DNA of 64,000 bases, from positions 62,001 through 126,000 of the forward strand of contig CAKQRD010000005.1 of assembly GCA_934271275.1 (NCBI GenBank), written 5' to 3'. Position 1 is the first letter of the stretch; each line of letters starts with the position of its first letter. The position numbers were made by a program, and so were the translations under genes. Source of the stretch: an uncultured Clostridia bacterium (GTDB taxonomy: Bacteria; Bacillota; Clostridia; Christensenellales; Borkfalkiaceae). Below, one piece after another: positions 52,271-59,732 of this stretch. Below the pieces are notes generated by a model. The model saw only the letters and a list, made by a program, of their open reading frames with translations. It did no database searches and was not told the origin of the DNA.

Positions 52271-52315
52271 AGCAAAAAGCGACCGAACGAGATATTCGTT
52301 CGGTCGCTTTTTGCT
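52271..52315 (+). terminator. Terminator closing the T-box operon
   Basis: A perfect 20-bp stem (52271-52290 with 52296-52315, core GCGACCGAACGA) and a 5-base loop; T run within the 3' arm. Likely bidirectional, also ending the leftward small HTH gene at 52346. Confidence 0.9.
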
Positions 52316-52345
52316 GTCTGTCGGTTTACTTTCGCTCGGCCGACT

Positions 52346-52588
52346 TTATTCGATAGCGATTTTATCGTAAGAAAAATATTCTTCATTTAAAAATTCCGCA
52401 ACGGTAATTCCAAATCCTTCCGAAATCATCATCAAAGTTTTCAGAGTAATATTTTTGCTTCTGCCGTTCATCAGGCACATCATAGTTCCGTGCAAAATTC
52501 CCGACTTGCATTCAAGCGCATAGAGCGTCATATTCTTTTCAACGAGCAATTCGTTTATTCTCGTTTTAACGGCTTCAATTAATGTCAT
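52346..52588 (-). CDS. Small Cro/CI-type HTH protein
   Basis: An 80-residue protein made almost only of an XRE-type helix-turn-helix: INELLVEKNMTLYALECKSG, then LKTLMMISEGFGITVAEFL. The start at 52588 (MTLIEAVKTRI) is chosen because GGAGAAGAA lies just before it; the open frame extends 15 codons further upstream but without a ribosome site. It resembles small chromosomal regulators present in many clostridia. It is divergent from another XRE gene at 52824, and the AT-rich gap includes a quasi-palindrome TAGATATACCTA at 52652-52663. Target unknown. Confidence 0.75.
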   Translation of the reverse strand: MTLIEAVKTRINELLVEKNMTLYALECKSGILHGTMMCLMNGRSKNITLKTLMMISEGFGITVAEFLNEEYFSYDKIAIE

Positions 52589-52823
52589 TTCTTCTCCGCT
52601 AAACTTTTGGTTGTAAAAATATAGTATCACCATTCATTTTCATTTTTATGTAGATATACCTACCTATAAATTGACAAGTAAGGCGTAAAGTGGTAAAATA
52701 GAAAGGCAAAAAAGAGTAAAAACAACCGTTTATCTATAAAAACAACCAACAGTTGAGTGTAAAAACGGGCAAAAAATACTTGCGGAATGTATAATATAGC
52801 TATCAACAAAAAAGGAGAAATAA

Positions 52824-53735
52824 ATGGAAGATTTGGGTGTTCGCATTGCGAATTTAAGAAAGGAGCAAAACATAACTCAAGCCGAACTGGGAAAACGCTT
52901 AAACATTTCCGCACAAGCCGTTTCAAAGTGGGAGAACGGTTTGTCCGAGCCGGATATAGAAACGATGACGAAATTATGTGAGATTTTCAACGTTTCTTTA
53001 GACGGACTTGTCGGAAAAGAGAAGCCTAAACGCGAAGAGCCTATCGAAAAGAAAAAAGACGAAACGGACGAGGCGGCGATAACCGCGTCCGCAACGAAAA
53101 CTGCTAAAATACCTATCGGCGTCTGTGCGTGTTGTAATGAACAAATATACGATAAAATCGTTTACGTTACGCGGTATGAAAACGGCAGGGACGTTGCATA
53201 TCCGTATTGCGAGAAGTGTAAAGACAAAGAAGACTTAAAAAATAACGAAAACGTTTACTGTTTTAATAAAAGCGAGTTTAACCGCGGAATTTTTTGGGGT
53301 GTATTTACGGGGCTGATTCTTTTTATCGCCGTTCTCGCTTACGGAATAACAGTAAAGAATTATCCGATTGCTTTCGGTGCTTCGGTTGCCTTGCTTATTT
53401 GCGGGTTTACGGTCGTTTCTCAAATCTTGTGGGAAGGTGTTGTGAGCGATATATTTGATTTTTTTGTTCGTTCATTCAGAATGCCGGGGCTTATATTCGA
53501 GCTTGATCTTGACGGAATTATTTGGTTCATTACGGTAAAACTTTTGTTAGGCTTATTAAGCGCGATTTTATCCGCGATTGTATTTCTTATCGGTTGCGTG
53601 ATTTCGGCTGTAATATCACTATTTACTTTCCCGTTTTGTTGTTCTTCGGTAGTGAGAGAGCTTAAAGAAGATAAAAGAAAAATCGAAATACTAAAAAATA
53701 AAATTCAAGGAGAAAAGTATGAAAAAAATTATTAA
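52824..53735 (+). CDS. XRE regulator with zinc-ribbon and membrane domain
   Basis: A 303-residue protein with three parts. Residues 5-62 are an XRE HTH (IANLRKEQNITQAELGKRL, AQAVSKWENGLSEPD). About 98-135 is a zinc ribbon (CACCNEQ ... CEKC). From ~155 to 285 are four or more hydrophobic helices, then a charged tail. It is probably a membrane-tied DNA-binding sensor. AAGGAG precedes the ATG, and TATAAT at 52790 may be its -10 box, although I find no good -35. The last 17 bases overlap the lipoprotein gene that follows, so the two are co-expressed and perhaps functionally linked at the membrane. Confidence 0.8.
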   Translation: MEDLGVRIANLRKEQNITQAELGKRLNISAQAVSKWENGLSEPDIETMTKLCEIFNVSLDGLVGKEKPKREEPIEKKKDETDEAAITASATKTAKIPIGVCACCNEQIYDKIVYVTRYENGRDVAYPYCEKCKDKEDLKNNENVYCFNKSEFNRGIFWGVFTGLILFIAVLAYGITVKNYPIAFGASVALLICGFTVVSQILWEGVVSDIFDFFVRSFRMPGLIFELDLDGIIWFITVKLLLGLLSAILSAIVFLIGCVISAVISLFTFPFCCSSVVRELKEDKRKIEILKNKIQGEKYEKNY

Positions 53736-55641
53736 AACGATTTGCTTGGTATTGCTATGCTTGTTGACGGCAGCTTTTGTTGCGTGCGGCGGGAATTCGG
53801 GGAATGCGCAGGGCGGAGGAACGCAGACGGAGCAGGGCGATTCGTCGGATAAACCGGATAAACCGGATACGCCGGATAAACCGGATACACCCGATAAACC
53901 CGATACGCCGGATAAACCGGATACACCCGAATTAAAAAAGTTTGATAGTGTTTCATTCAACGATGCAGTTTATACATACGACGGGACAGAAAAGTGTTTG
54001 GAAGTGATCGGAAAATTGCCTGACACGGCGCAGGTTGAGTATGAAAACGAAAAAGCGATTGATTCAGGCGAATACGACGCAAAAGCCGTAATATCCGCAA
54101 GCGGATACGAAACGTTGATTCTCAGTGCAAAGCTAACGATAAACAAAGCTGTTATGCAGGGTGTTTCCTTTACGGACGGAGAGTTTAAATATGACGGGAA
54201 TTCAAAGAATATTTTCGTAAACGGCGCGCCATTCGGAGCAGTCGTAGTTTATTATTGCAACGGAGAAAAATGCGACGGCTTTGTCGACGCGGGAAAGTAC
54301 GATATTACGGCGGTGATATCGCATAAAAATTATTCTGATCTCACTCTTAAAGCCACGCTTACGATAAAGCGCGATATTTCCGGACTTGTCGGTGCGGCAA
54401 AAGAAATTGTAGAGAAAATAATTTCCGTACCTGACGCGTGGAAATATTTGCCGAATTCATTTTCAATTAAGGAACGCGCGGCGAAATATCAGCCCGAAAC
54501 GGATTTTTCTCGTGGTTTCGTGCATACTTCGGTTATAACGAGACACGGTATAGGAAAACAGCTTAACGTAATGTATAATGCTCTTGCGGAGTTTGAGGGC
54601 GTTGTTAAATACGTTAAAATAGTTCAGGGTTCTGTCGGGGCGATAACTTCTGTGTATCAAAAGTTTATCAACGATAACCCCGACGACTATAAAAGCTTTG
54701 ATACTTCTATTGACGGAACGCCGAAAATCGATTTGGGAATCAGATTGAACGGTGAGGACTATATCCTGCTTGCAAGAATCGGAACGGTCGCGCTTGAACT
54801 CAACTATAATGATCAAACAAAAGTGCGTTCGGGCAGAGTGCAACTTAACGAATCTATCGCGATAAAATACGAATTAGCCGAAAACAAAACGAAAATAGCA
54901 GTAAAAGCCCTTAACGCATTCGCTACGCAAATCGAGTTTGAAAGAAAAGACGAAAAAACGGTAGGCTACGTCAGGGAGTTTTGGGGGACAGAAAGCAAAA
55001 ATATAAAAAATTCGGCGGTGATTTATGTTGAAGACAAATATACCTCGGTCATATCTGACAAACGGGAAACGGATGATCTTTCGATAAAAGGTTATGTGGA
55101 AACATACCTGAATTCGACGGGAGAACTTATTGCGGCGGAAGTTCAGGAAACGGTTAAGGCAAAAGATTATGATACGTACTGGTTTAATCTTGGTGACGTG
55201 AGCGGTATAAATTCAATAAAGGTTATTCATGAACAGAACGGAATGAATATGGATAAAATATTCATAAACGGCAGTTCGGAAACAATTCACACAAAAATCA
55301 TTTCAATAACTAATCCCTCTCGCAGATTCGATATAGAAATGAAGGACGTGTACTTTTATCGTTACGACGCGGAGAACGAAAAATACGAAAAAGTAAAAGA
55401 AAGTATTCCCATGCTTTTCGTTCAACGAGATATGAAGAAAGATTTCGGTGCCGATTTCTATGACAAGAACAAAAATTGCGGCATGACAGTCAAACCTGAA
55501 ATTTTAGTAAGAAATGAAGAAATTTCATGGCTTAATTCGGTTTTTGACAATCTTAATTCCGCATTTACGGAACTTAAACGGTCTGTTAATTATGCAGATA
55601 TAAAAGAATGGATAGGATTGAAAAATGTGTTTTTTAGTTAA
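53719..55641 (+). CDS. Lipoprotein with two Ig-like MBG-type domains
   Basis: A 640-residue lipoprotein: signal KKIIKTICLVLLCLLTAAF and lipobox ending in AC at residue ~17 and GG after it. A Pro/Asp/Lys linker (PDKPDTPDKPDTP, ~43-70) follows. Two tandem Ig-like domains (~75-145 and ~148-215) each have the pattern F-x-D-x-x-[FY]-x-Y-D-G ... V-[GN] ... L-T-I-[NK]-[KR], as in MBG/bacterial Ig repeats of surface proteins. The C-terminal ~420 residues are mixed alpha/beta and unrecognised. The ATG lies inside the end of the membrane regulator gene. A strong terminator follows. Probably cell-surface; binding partner unknown. Confidence 0.78.
   Translation: MKKIIKTICLVLLCLLTAAFVACGGNSGNAQGGGTQTEQGDSSDKPDKPDTPDKPDTPDKPDTPDKPDTPELKKFDSVSFNDAVYTYDGTEKCLEVIGKLPDTAQVEYENEKAIDSGEYDAKAVISASGYETLILSAKLTINKAVMQGVSFTDGEFKYDGNSKNIFVNGAPFGAVVVYYCNGEKCDGFVDAGKYDITAVISHKNYSDLTLKATLTIKRDISGLVGAAKEIVEKIISVPDAWKYLPNSFSIKERAAKYQPETDFSRGFVHTSVITRHGIGKQLNVMYNALAEFEGVVKYVKIVQGSVGAITSVYQKFINDNPDDYKSFDTSIDGTPKIDLGIRLNGEDYILLARIGTVALELNYNDQTKVRSGRVQLNESIAIKYELAENKTKIAVKALNAFATQIEFERKDEKTVGYVREFWGTESKNIKNSAVIYVEDKYTSVISDKRETDDLSIKGYVETYLNSTGELIAAEVQETVKAKDYDTYWFNLGDVSGINSIKVIHEQNGMNMDKIFINGSSETIHTKIISITNPSRRFDIEMKDVYFYRYDAENEKYEKVKESIPMLFVQRDMKKDFGADFYDKNKNCGMTVKPEILVRNEEISWLNSVFDNLNSAFTELKRSVNYADIKEWIGLKNVFFS
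53847..53929 (+). repeat. Tandem repeat encoding the Pro-Asp-Lys linker
   Basis: Repeats of the 9- and 18-bp units GATAAACCG/GATACGCCG in frame, encoding D-K-P and D-T-P. Such repeats vary in number between strains. Confidence 0.8.
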
Positions 55642-55671
55642 GAGTGAAATGCTTTTCAAATAAGTTATTTT

Positions 55672-55711
55672 ACCCCGAAAGGGCGGCGGGTGCCGCCCTT
55701 TCGGGGTTTTT
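55672..55711 (+). terminator. Terminator after the lipoprotein gene
   Basis: ACCCCGAAAGGGCGGC and its complement form a perfect 16-bp stem around GGGT, followed by TTTT. Confidence 0.9.
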
Positions 55712-55870
55712 AAAACTGTTTCCTAAAACTGCTTTTTCAAACTGTTTCCTATTGCGGCTTGCGGGGTGACTGCGTACGCCGTTTTTTGTCGTTCCGATAG
55801 TTTTTATAATGTGACATAATAAGGTTTTGGCGGCATATATTGAATTAGAATAAAATTAAAGGAGGATAAA

Positions 55871-56503
55871 ATGTCGTTTTTCTGTAATTTTCAATCGGAT
55901 AAGTGTCCGGGACCTATAAACGGAAATCCGTTAAACGGCTTATGCGAAAAGGTTTGTATTCAGACGAAGAAGGTTTTCGACGCGTGTATGCAGCAAAGTC
56001 AGCTTACCGGCATCGTTTTAAATATCACTAATCTTACGCCGTCTAATCCTACATACCCGCTTACCTTTATAAGCGCGAAAAGCACTACGCAGACGGGCGT
56101 TATAAGCAATCTTCTTATAGAACCGCTTGCGGAACGTCCGCACGCCGCCAGAGTTAAGTGCGACGTAACCGTTCCCGTTTCCGTTGCTTATACGGACGCG
56201 GCGGGTATCGAAGGCACGGCTACGGCTACGGTGACTGTGCCGAAGGACGTTATCTTAAACATTCCTTCCGCTTCGATAATGCCGTTCACGGTAGAAGCGG
56301 TTGTGTCGCTGGTATCGACGCTCGGCTCGTATACGGGCGAGAACCTGTTCACGATAGACTGCTGCGCTTCTATAATCTTAAAAATAGTTATGGAAGTGGA
56401 ACTTTTAGTACCCTCGTACGGCTACACGCAAATACCGCCCTGTCAGGAATACACGCAGGAGGTATGCGCGGGCTTCTTTGAACTGCCTATGTATCCGGAA
56501 TAA
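55871..56503 (+). CDS. Conserved Cys-containing clostridial protein (spore-coat-like?)
   Basis: A 210-residue protein without signal peptide. It begins with Cys-rich segments (C5, C12, C25, CEKVCIQTKKVFDACM) followed by a long beta-rich middle (LTPSNPTYPLTFI, ARVKCDVTVPVSVAYTDAAG, TVTVPKDVILNIP) and ends in the well-kept stretch VPSYGYTQIPPCQEYTQEVC. I recognise the pattern from clostridial genomes, where it is annotated as hypothetical or like SPOCS/DUF3794 spore-coat domains. The Cys spacing would allow cross-linking. AAAGGAGG is ideal before the ATG. It stands alone, with terminators on both sides. Confidence 0.6.
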   Translation: MSFFCNFQSDKCPGPINGNPLNGLCEKVCIQTKKVFDACMQQSQLTGIVLNITNLTPSNPTYPLTFISAKSTTQTGVISNLLIEPLAERPHAARVKCDVTVPVSVAYTDAAGIEGTATATVTVPKDVILNIPSASIMPFTVEAVVSLVSTLGSYTGENLFTIDCCASIILKIVMEVELLVPSYGYTQIPPCQEYTQEVCAGFFELPMYPE

Positions 56504-56519
56504 ACCTTATGCTAAACGA

Positions 56520-56556
56520 AAAGGGCGCGGAGCGTGACTGCCGCGCTCTTTTTTTA
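56520..56556 (+). terminator. Terminator
   Basis: AAAGGGCGCGG pairs with CCGCGCTCTTT (one G-T) around a 10-base loop, followed by a T run, 17 bases after the stop of the previous gene. Confidence 0.8.
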
Positions 56557-56606
56557 TGCGCCGTTTCTTTTTTATTCGTTCGTTTTGCAATACGCCCGCA
56601 TTTTTG

Positions 56607-56635
56607 TTGTATATTTTTTCGCGTTGTGGTATCAT
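56607..56635 (+). promoter_or_regulatory. Promoter of the phosphoesterase gene
   Basis: TTGTAT and TATCAT with a 17-base spacer. The start point would coincide with the A of ATG 56642. Confidence 0.6.
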
Positions 56636-56641
56636 ATTTAT

Positions 56642-57343
56642 ATGAGAATTTTTGCTATCAGCGATTTACATATATCCACAAATTCGGATAAGCCGATGGA
56701 CGTGTTCGGCGGAAACTGGGTGGGGTATCTCGAAAAAATTTTCGCGGACTGGAACGAAAAGGTCTCGGACGACGACGTTGTTCTTCTCGGCGGGGATTTG
56801 AGCTGGGCGATGACGCTCGATAAAGCTATGGAGGACGTAGAACTGTTAAAGCCGCTGAAAGGCAAGAAGATTCTGATAAAAGGTAATCACGACTACTGGT
56901 GGCAGGCGATAGGCAGGGTTAGGGACGCGCTTCCCGAAAATTTTTACGCCCTTCAAAACGACGCTATGCGGCTCGACTGCGGCGCGGTCGTGTGCGGATC
57001 TCGGTGTTGGAACGTTCCTGGTGCGCCCGATTTCGGCGAACAGGATATGAAAATCTATCTTCGGGAAACGGAGCGGCTCAAACTCTCGTTCAAGGCTGCG
57101 GAAAAGCTGCGGCAAGAGGGCGACAAGCTTGTCGCGCTTATTCATTATCCGCCGTTTAACGCGCGGCGGGAGGACACGCTTTTTACCGAAATATTCGAGA
57201 GCTACGGCGTGGATTCCGTCGTTTACGGGCATTTGCACGGGAACAGGGTAAAATCGGACAAGCTCGTCGTGAAAAACGGCGTAAAATACTATCTCACCTC
57301 CTGCGATCAGGTGGATAACAAGCTTACTGAAATCATTCTTTAA
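56642..57343 (+). CDS. Calcineurin-like metallophosphoesterase
   Basis: A 233-residue cytosolic phosphoesterase. Motifs: D8-x-H10 (AISDLHIS), GGDLSWAMT (~52-60), KGNHDYWW (~80-87) and YGHLHGN (~200-206), all metal ligands. Close relatives in Firmicutes are uncharacterised. The start ATG 56642 (MRIFAISDLH) is chosen because motif I must lie at the N terminus and the -10 box ends 7 bases before it; no ribosome site is visible, which suggests a leaderless mRNA. It precedes the EIIC-like permease by 10 bases. Confidence 0.8.
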   Translation: MRIFAISDLHISTNSDKPMDVFGGNWVGYLEKIFADWNEKVSDDDVVLLGGDLSWAMTLDKAMEDVELLKPLKGKKILIKGNHDYWWQAIGRVRDALPENFYALQNDAMRLDCGAVVCGSRCWNVPGAPDFGEQDMKIYLRETERLKLSFKAAEKLRQEGDKLVALIHYPPFNARREDTLFTEIFESYGVDSVVYGHLHGNRVKSDKLVVKNGVKYYLTSCDQVDNKLTEIIL

Positions 57344-57353
57344 GGAGAACGGT

Positions 57354-58643
57354 ATGGAAGAGAAAAGGGTATCGCCCGAAAAGGAGACGGCAACGTACGT
57401 CAACGAGGGCGATAAAGCAAACGAAAAGACGGGCGCAACCGAAAACGTTGTAAAGAGCGTGAACGAAAAAGCGATAAATACCGCCGAATGTAGCGCAGAA
57501 AAAACCGTCGAAAAAAGGAAAACGTTCGGAGCGAAAGCGAAAAACTATTTCAGAACGCTTCCCAAACGCTATTTTATAACGGCGTTTTCGGGAATGGCGC
57601 AGGGGCTGTTCGTAACGCTTATCGCGGGAACGATTCTTGCGCTTATCGCGGGGTGGTTCGGGGATAACTATTTCGGAAAAACCCTTAACGTGATAGCGAA
57701 CATAGCAAAATCGCTGATGGGCGTGGGGATAGGCGTGGGCATCGCGCACGCGCTCGGCAAAAACAAGCTTCTTATATTTTCCGCCGCGGTCGCGGGCTTT
57801 ATCGGCGCGTTTGCGGATAAGCTTATGCCGAACGGCGCGGGACTCGAAACGCTTAAACTCGGCGCGCCGGGTAATCCGATAGGCGCGTACGTCGTTACGA
57901 TGCTCGTGGTTGAAGTCGTCGGACTATACGCGGGCAAAACGAAGCTCGATATAATAATAGTGCCGCTCGGCGCAATGCTTCTGGCGTTCGCGGGCGTGTT
58001 CGTTTCCTACCCGTTCATATGGCTCATAAACTGTCTCGGCGGTCTTATAGCGTTAGCGACGAACGCCGCGCCCTTCGTTATGGGCGTAGTCGTTTCGGTG
58101 CTTATGGGAATAATTCTCACTATGCCGACCTCTTCCGCGGCAATATGGGTTGCGGTGGCAAGTTCCGTATTGTCGGGGTATTCGCCGGAGGCGGCGACGG
58201 CTGAACAGGAAGCGATGCTTATCGCGGGCGGCGCGGCTACGGTAGGTTGCGCGTGTCATATGATAGGCTTTGCGGTCGCTTCTTACAGAGAAAACGGGTT
58301 CGGCGGATTTATAGCGCAGGGACTCGGCACTTCTATGCTGCAAATACCCAACATAATGAAAAAGCCCGTCATAATGCTTCCGATGATAATTTCAAGCGCG
58401 ATATTAGGACCTCTTTCCACCTGTGTGTTTAAGCTTAAATGCGGCGTTTCGGGCGGCGGAATGGGTACGAGCGGGCTTGTCGGCGTATTCGATTTATTCG
58501 CTTATACGGAAGCAAACGCGCTCGGAATAATAGGAATAATACTTCTTATGTTCGTTCTTCCCGCGGTTCTCAATTTCTTTATAAGCGAATTTATGAGAAA
58601 AAAGGGTTGGATAAAATTCGGAGATATGAAGCTTCCCGAATAA
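57354..58643 (+). CDS. PTS EIIC-like sugar permease (PF13303 type)
   Basis: A 429-residue polytopic protein. A hydrophilic N-terminal ~60 residues is followed by about nine hydrophobic helices: FITAFSGMAQGLFVTLIAGT, VGIGVGIAHALGKNK and the stretch GVVVSVLMGIILTMPTSSAA (~236-255). The pattern is that of the PTS_EIIC_2 group, proteins of the EIIC fold that are usually encoded without EIIA/EIIB partners and whose substrate is not known. AAGGAGA precedes the ATG. It is probably co-transcribed with the phosphoesterase. Confidence 0.8.
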   Translation: MEEKRVSPEKETATYVNEGDKANEKTGATENVVKSVNEKAINTAECSAEKTVEKRKTFGAKAKNYFRTLPKRYFITAFSGMAQGLFVTLIAGTILALIAGWFGDNYFGKTLNVIANIAKSLMGVGIGVGIAHALGKNKLLIFSAAVAGFIGAFADKLMPNGAGLETLKLGAPGNPIGAYVVTMLVVEVVGLYAGKTKLDIIIVPLGAMLLAFAGVFVSYPFIWLINCLGGLIALATNAAPFVMGVVVSVLMGIILTMPTSSAAIWVAVASSVLSGYSPEAATAEQEAMLIAGGAATVGCACHMIGFAVASYRENGFGGFIAQGLGTSMLQIPNIMKKPVIMLPMIISSAILGPLSTCVFKLKCGVSGGGMGTSGLVGVFDLFAYTEANALGIIGIILLMFVLPAVLNFFISEFMRKKGWIKFGDMKLPE

Positions 58644-58691
58644 AATCGGTATAAAATTGTTCGGAAAATTGCCTGAATTTAATAAAATCAT

Positions 58692-58723
58692 AAAAAAGCG
58701 CGGTCGTAAATGCCGCGTTTTTT
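58692..58723 (+). terminator. Terminator after the EIIC-like gene
   Basis: CGCGG/CCGCG extended by an A6/T6 pairing with one bulge; T run in the 3' arm. Confidence 0.7.
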
Positions 58724-58834
58724 ATAAAATCGAAGTTATTTAACGATTTCGCTTTTTCTGCCGTATTTTTTGTTCCTTTCGTGCTAAACGCCTGACTTTA
58801 ATCATAGATTAAAATAAAAAAGGAGTTTAACGGT

Positions 58835-59101
58835 ATGTCCGACTGTGCGAACGGCTGTAACGACAGATTAGAACTTATAGAGAGAAAAAGACTGAATATG
58901 ACGGGCGTGGAATCGGTTGACGGGTTTACGGAGCAGTTTCTGAATCTTACGGTTGCGGGGAGTAAACTGCGAATTTCGGGCGAGGGAATAAAAATAACCG
59001 CCTACAATAAAGCGACGGGCGCGCTTTCTGCGGACGGCAGCTTTAACGAAATCAGATACGCGAAAAAAGCCGTGCCGCTTTTAAAGAAGATTTTTAAGTA
59101 A
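58835..59101 (+). CDS. yabP: Sporulation protein YabP
   Basis: YabP is required for spore-cortex formation in Bacillus. The 88-residue length is typical and the ERKRLNMTGVESVDGF and LNLTVAGSKLRISGEGIKI segments are family blocks. AAAGGAG lies before the ATG. The next gene, yabQ, starts directly after its stop; yabP-yabQ-divIC is the order known from Bacillus and Clostridium. It would be expressed in the mother cell; I see no clear sporulation-sigma promoter in the 190-base gap upstream. Its presence implies that the organism, or its recent ancestors, sporulated. Confidence 0.88.
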   Translation: MSDCANGCNDRLELIERKRLNMTGVESVDGFTEQFLNLTVAGSKLRISGEGIKITAYNKATGALSADGSFNEIRYAKKAVPLLKKIFK

Positions 59102-59620
59102 ATGTTTGTTTCGAGCGGTCAGTTCTACGTTTTTTGCGCGGCGGTGGCGTTCGGCGGCGCGACAGGGCTTTTGTTCTCGGTATCGGGTGCGATAAAAGCG
59201 GTTTCAAAAAGTAAAATCGTCGTGGCTATCGCGGACTTGGCGGCGTTCGCGCTTGCGGCGGCGGCGTTCGTGCCGTATTCGTACTATCTTAATTTCCCGT
59301 CCTTTCGCCCGTATATGGCGGCAGGGGTATTTCTCGGGCTTTTTCTTTATGCGAAAAGTTATCATATATTGCTTGCAAAACCCGTGAAAATACTATATAA
59401 TGTATACAGAAGCAAATTCGAGAATTACAGGGAGAGAAAAAATGCCCGAATCGAAATTCAAAAGACTCGTCGTCGCGCTCACGGCGGGGGCGGTGATACT
59501 GATAATCTTTTTGCTTTCAATGATGATTTATCAGCTCGCCGAAATAGGCGTTCAAAACAGAAAAAGAGAGGAGTTAAAAGCAGAAATCGCGGAATACAAT
59601 CGGCTCATATCGGAAGGTAA
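59102..59620 (+). CDS. yabQ: Spore cortex biosynthesis protein YabQ, C terminus running into divIC
   Basis: YabQ is a membrane protein of the forespore outer membrane needed for cortex formation. The first ~110 residues contain four hydrophobic helices (FYVFCAAVAFGGATGLLFSV, IVVAIADLAAFALAAAAFV and others), as expected. From residue ~115 the frame overlaps divIC by 179 bases in another frame. This tail (RIEIQKTRRRAHGGGGDTDN and onward) is Arg/Lys-rich and looks like the shadow of divIC rather than a selected protein. Either the tail is tolerated or a stop or frame has shifted near 59440. The ATG abuts the yabP stop (TAAATG). Confidence 0.8.
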   Translation: MFVSSGQFYVFCAAVAFGGATGLLFSVSGAIKAVSKSKIVVAIADLAAFALAAAAFVPYSYYLNFPSFRPYMAAGVFLGLFLYAKSYHILLAKPVKILYNVYRSKFENYRERKNARIEIQKTRRRAHGGGGDTDNLFAFNDDLSARRNRRSKQKKRGVKSRNRGIQSAHIGR

Positions 59621-59714
59621 GGATAAGCTCGAACTGCGCTCTACGAGACTTTGGATAGAACGCCGCGCGAGAGAGCTTAACTATACCTACGAGGACGACG
59701 TACCGCTCGATTGA
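59442..59714 (+). CDS. divIC: Septum formation initiator DivIC/FtsB family
   Basis: A 90-residue bitopic membrane protein of the divisome. A short cytoplasmic segment (PESKFKRL), one transmembrane helix (VVALTAGAVILIIFLLSMMI) and a coiled-coil (KREELKAEIAEYNRLISEGK) ending in an FtsB-like tail (RARELNYTYEDDVPLD) fit the family. ATG 59442 is chosen, as GGGAGAG lies 6 bases upstream; an earlier in-frame start at 59400 is inside yabQ. It overlaps yabQ by 179 bases out of frame, which is unusual. ppx follows after 18 bases. Confidence 0.88.
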   Translation: MPESKFKRLVVALTAGAVILIIFLLSMMIYQLAEIGVQNRKREELKAEIAEYNRLISEGKDKLELRSTRLWIERRARELNYTYEDDVPLD

Positions 59715-59732
59715 CGGGGAGAAGTAACGGCG

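Noticed and set aside
53732..53960. Leftward frames full of YPVYPAYPVYP or SGLSGVSG repeats.
   Set aside because: They are antisense shadows of the DKP/DTP tandem repeat in the lipoprotein gene.
55713..55751. Two copies of AAACTGTTTCCTA, 26 bases apart, as an operator.
   Set aside because: Direct repeats just after a terminator, not placed relative to a convincing promoter; probably duplication.
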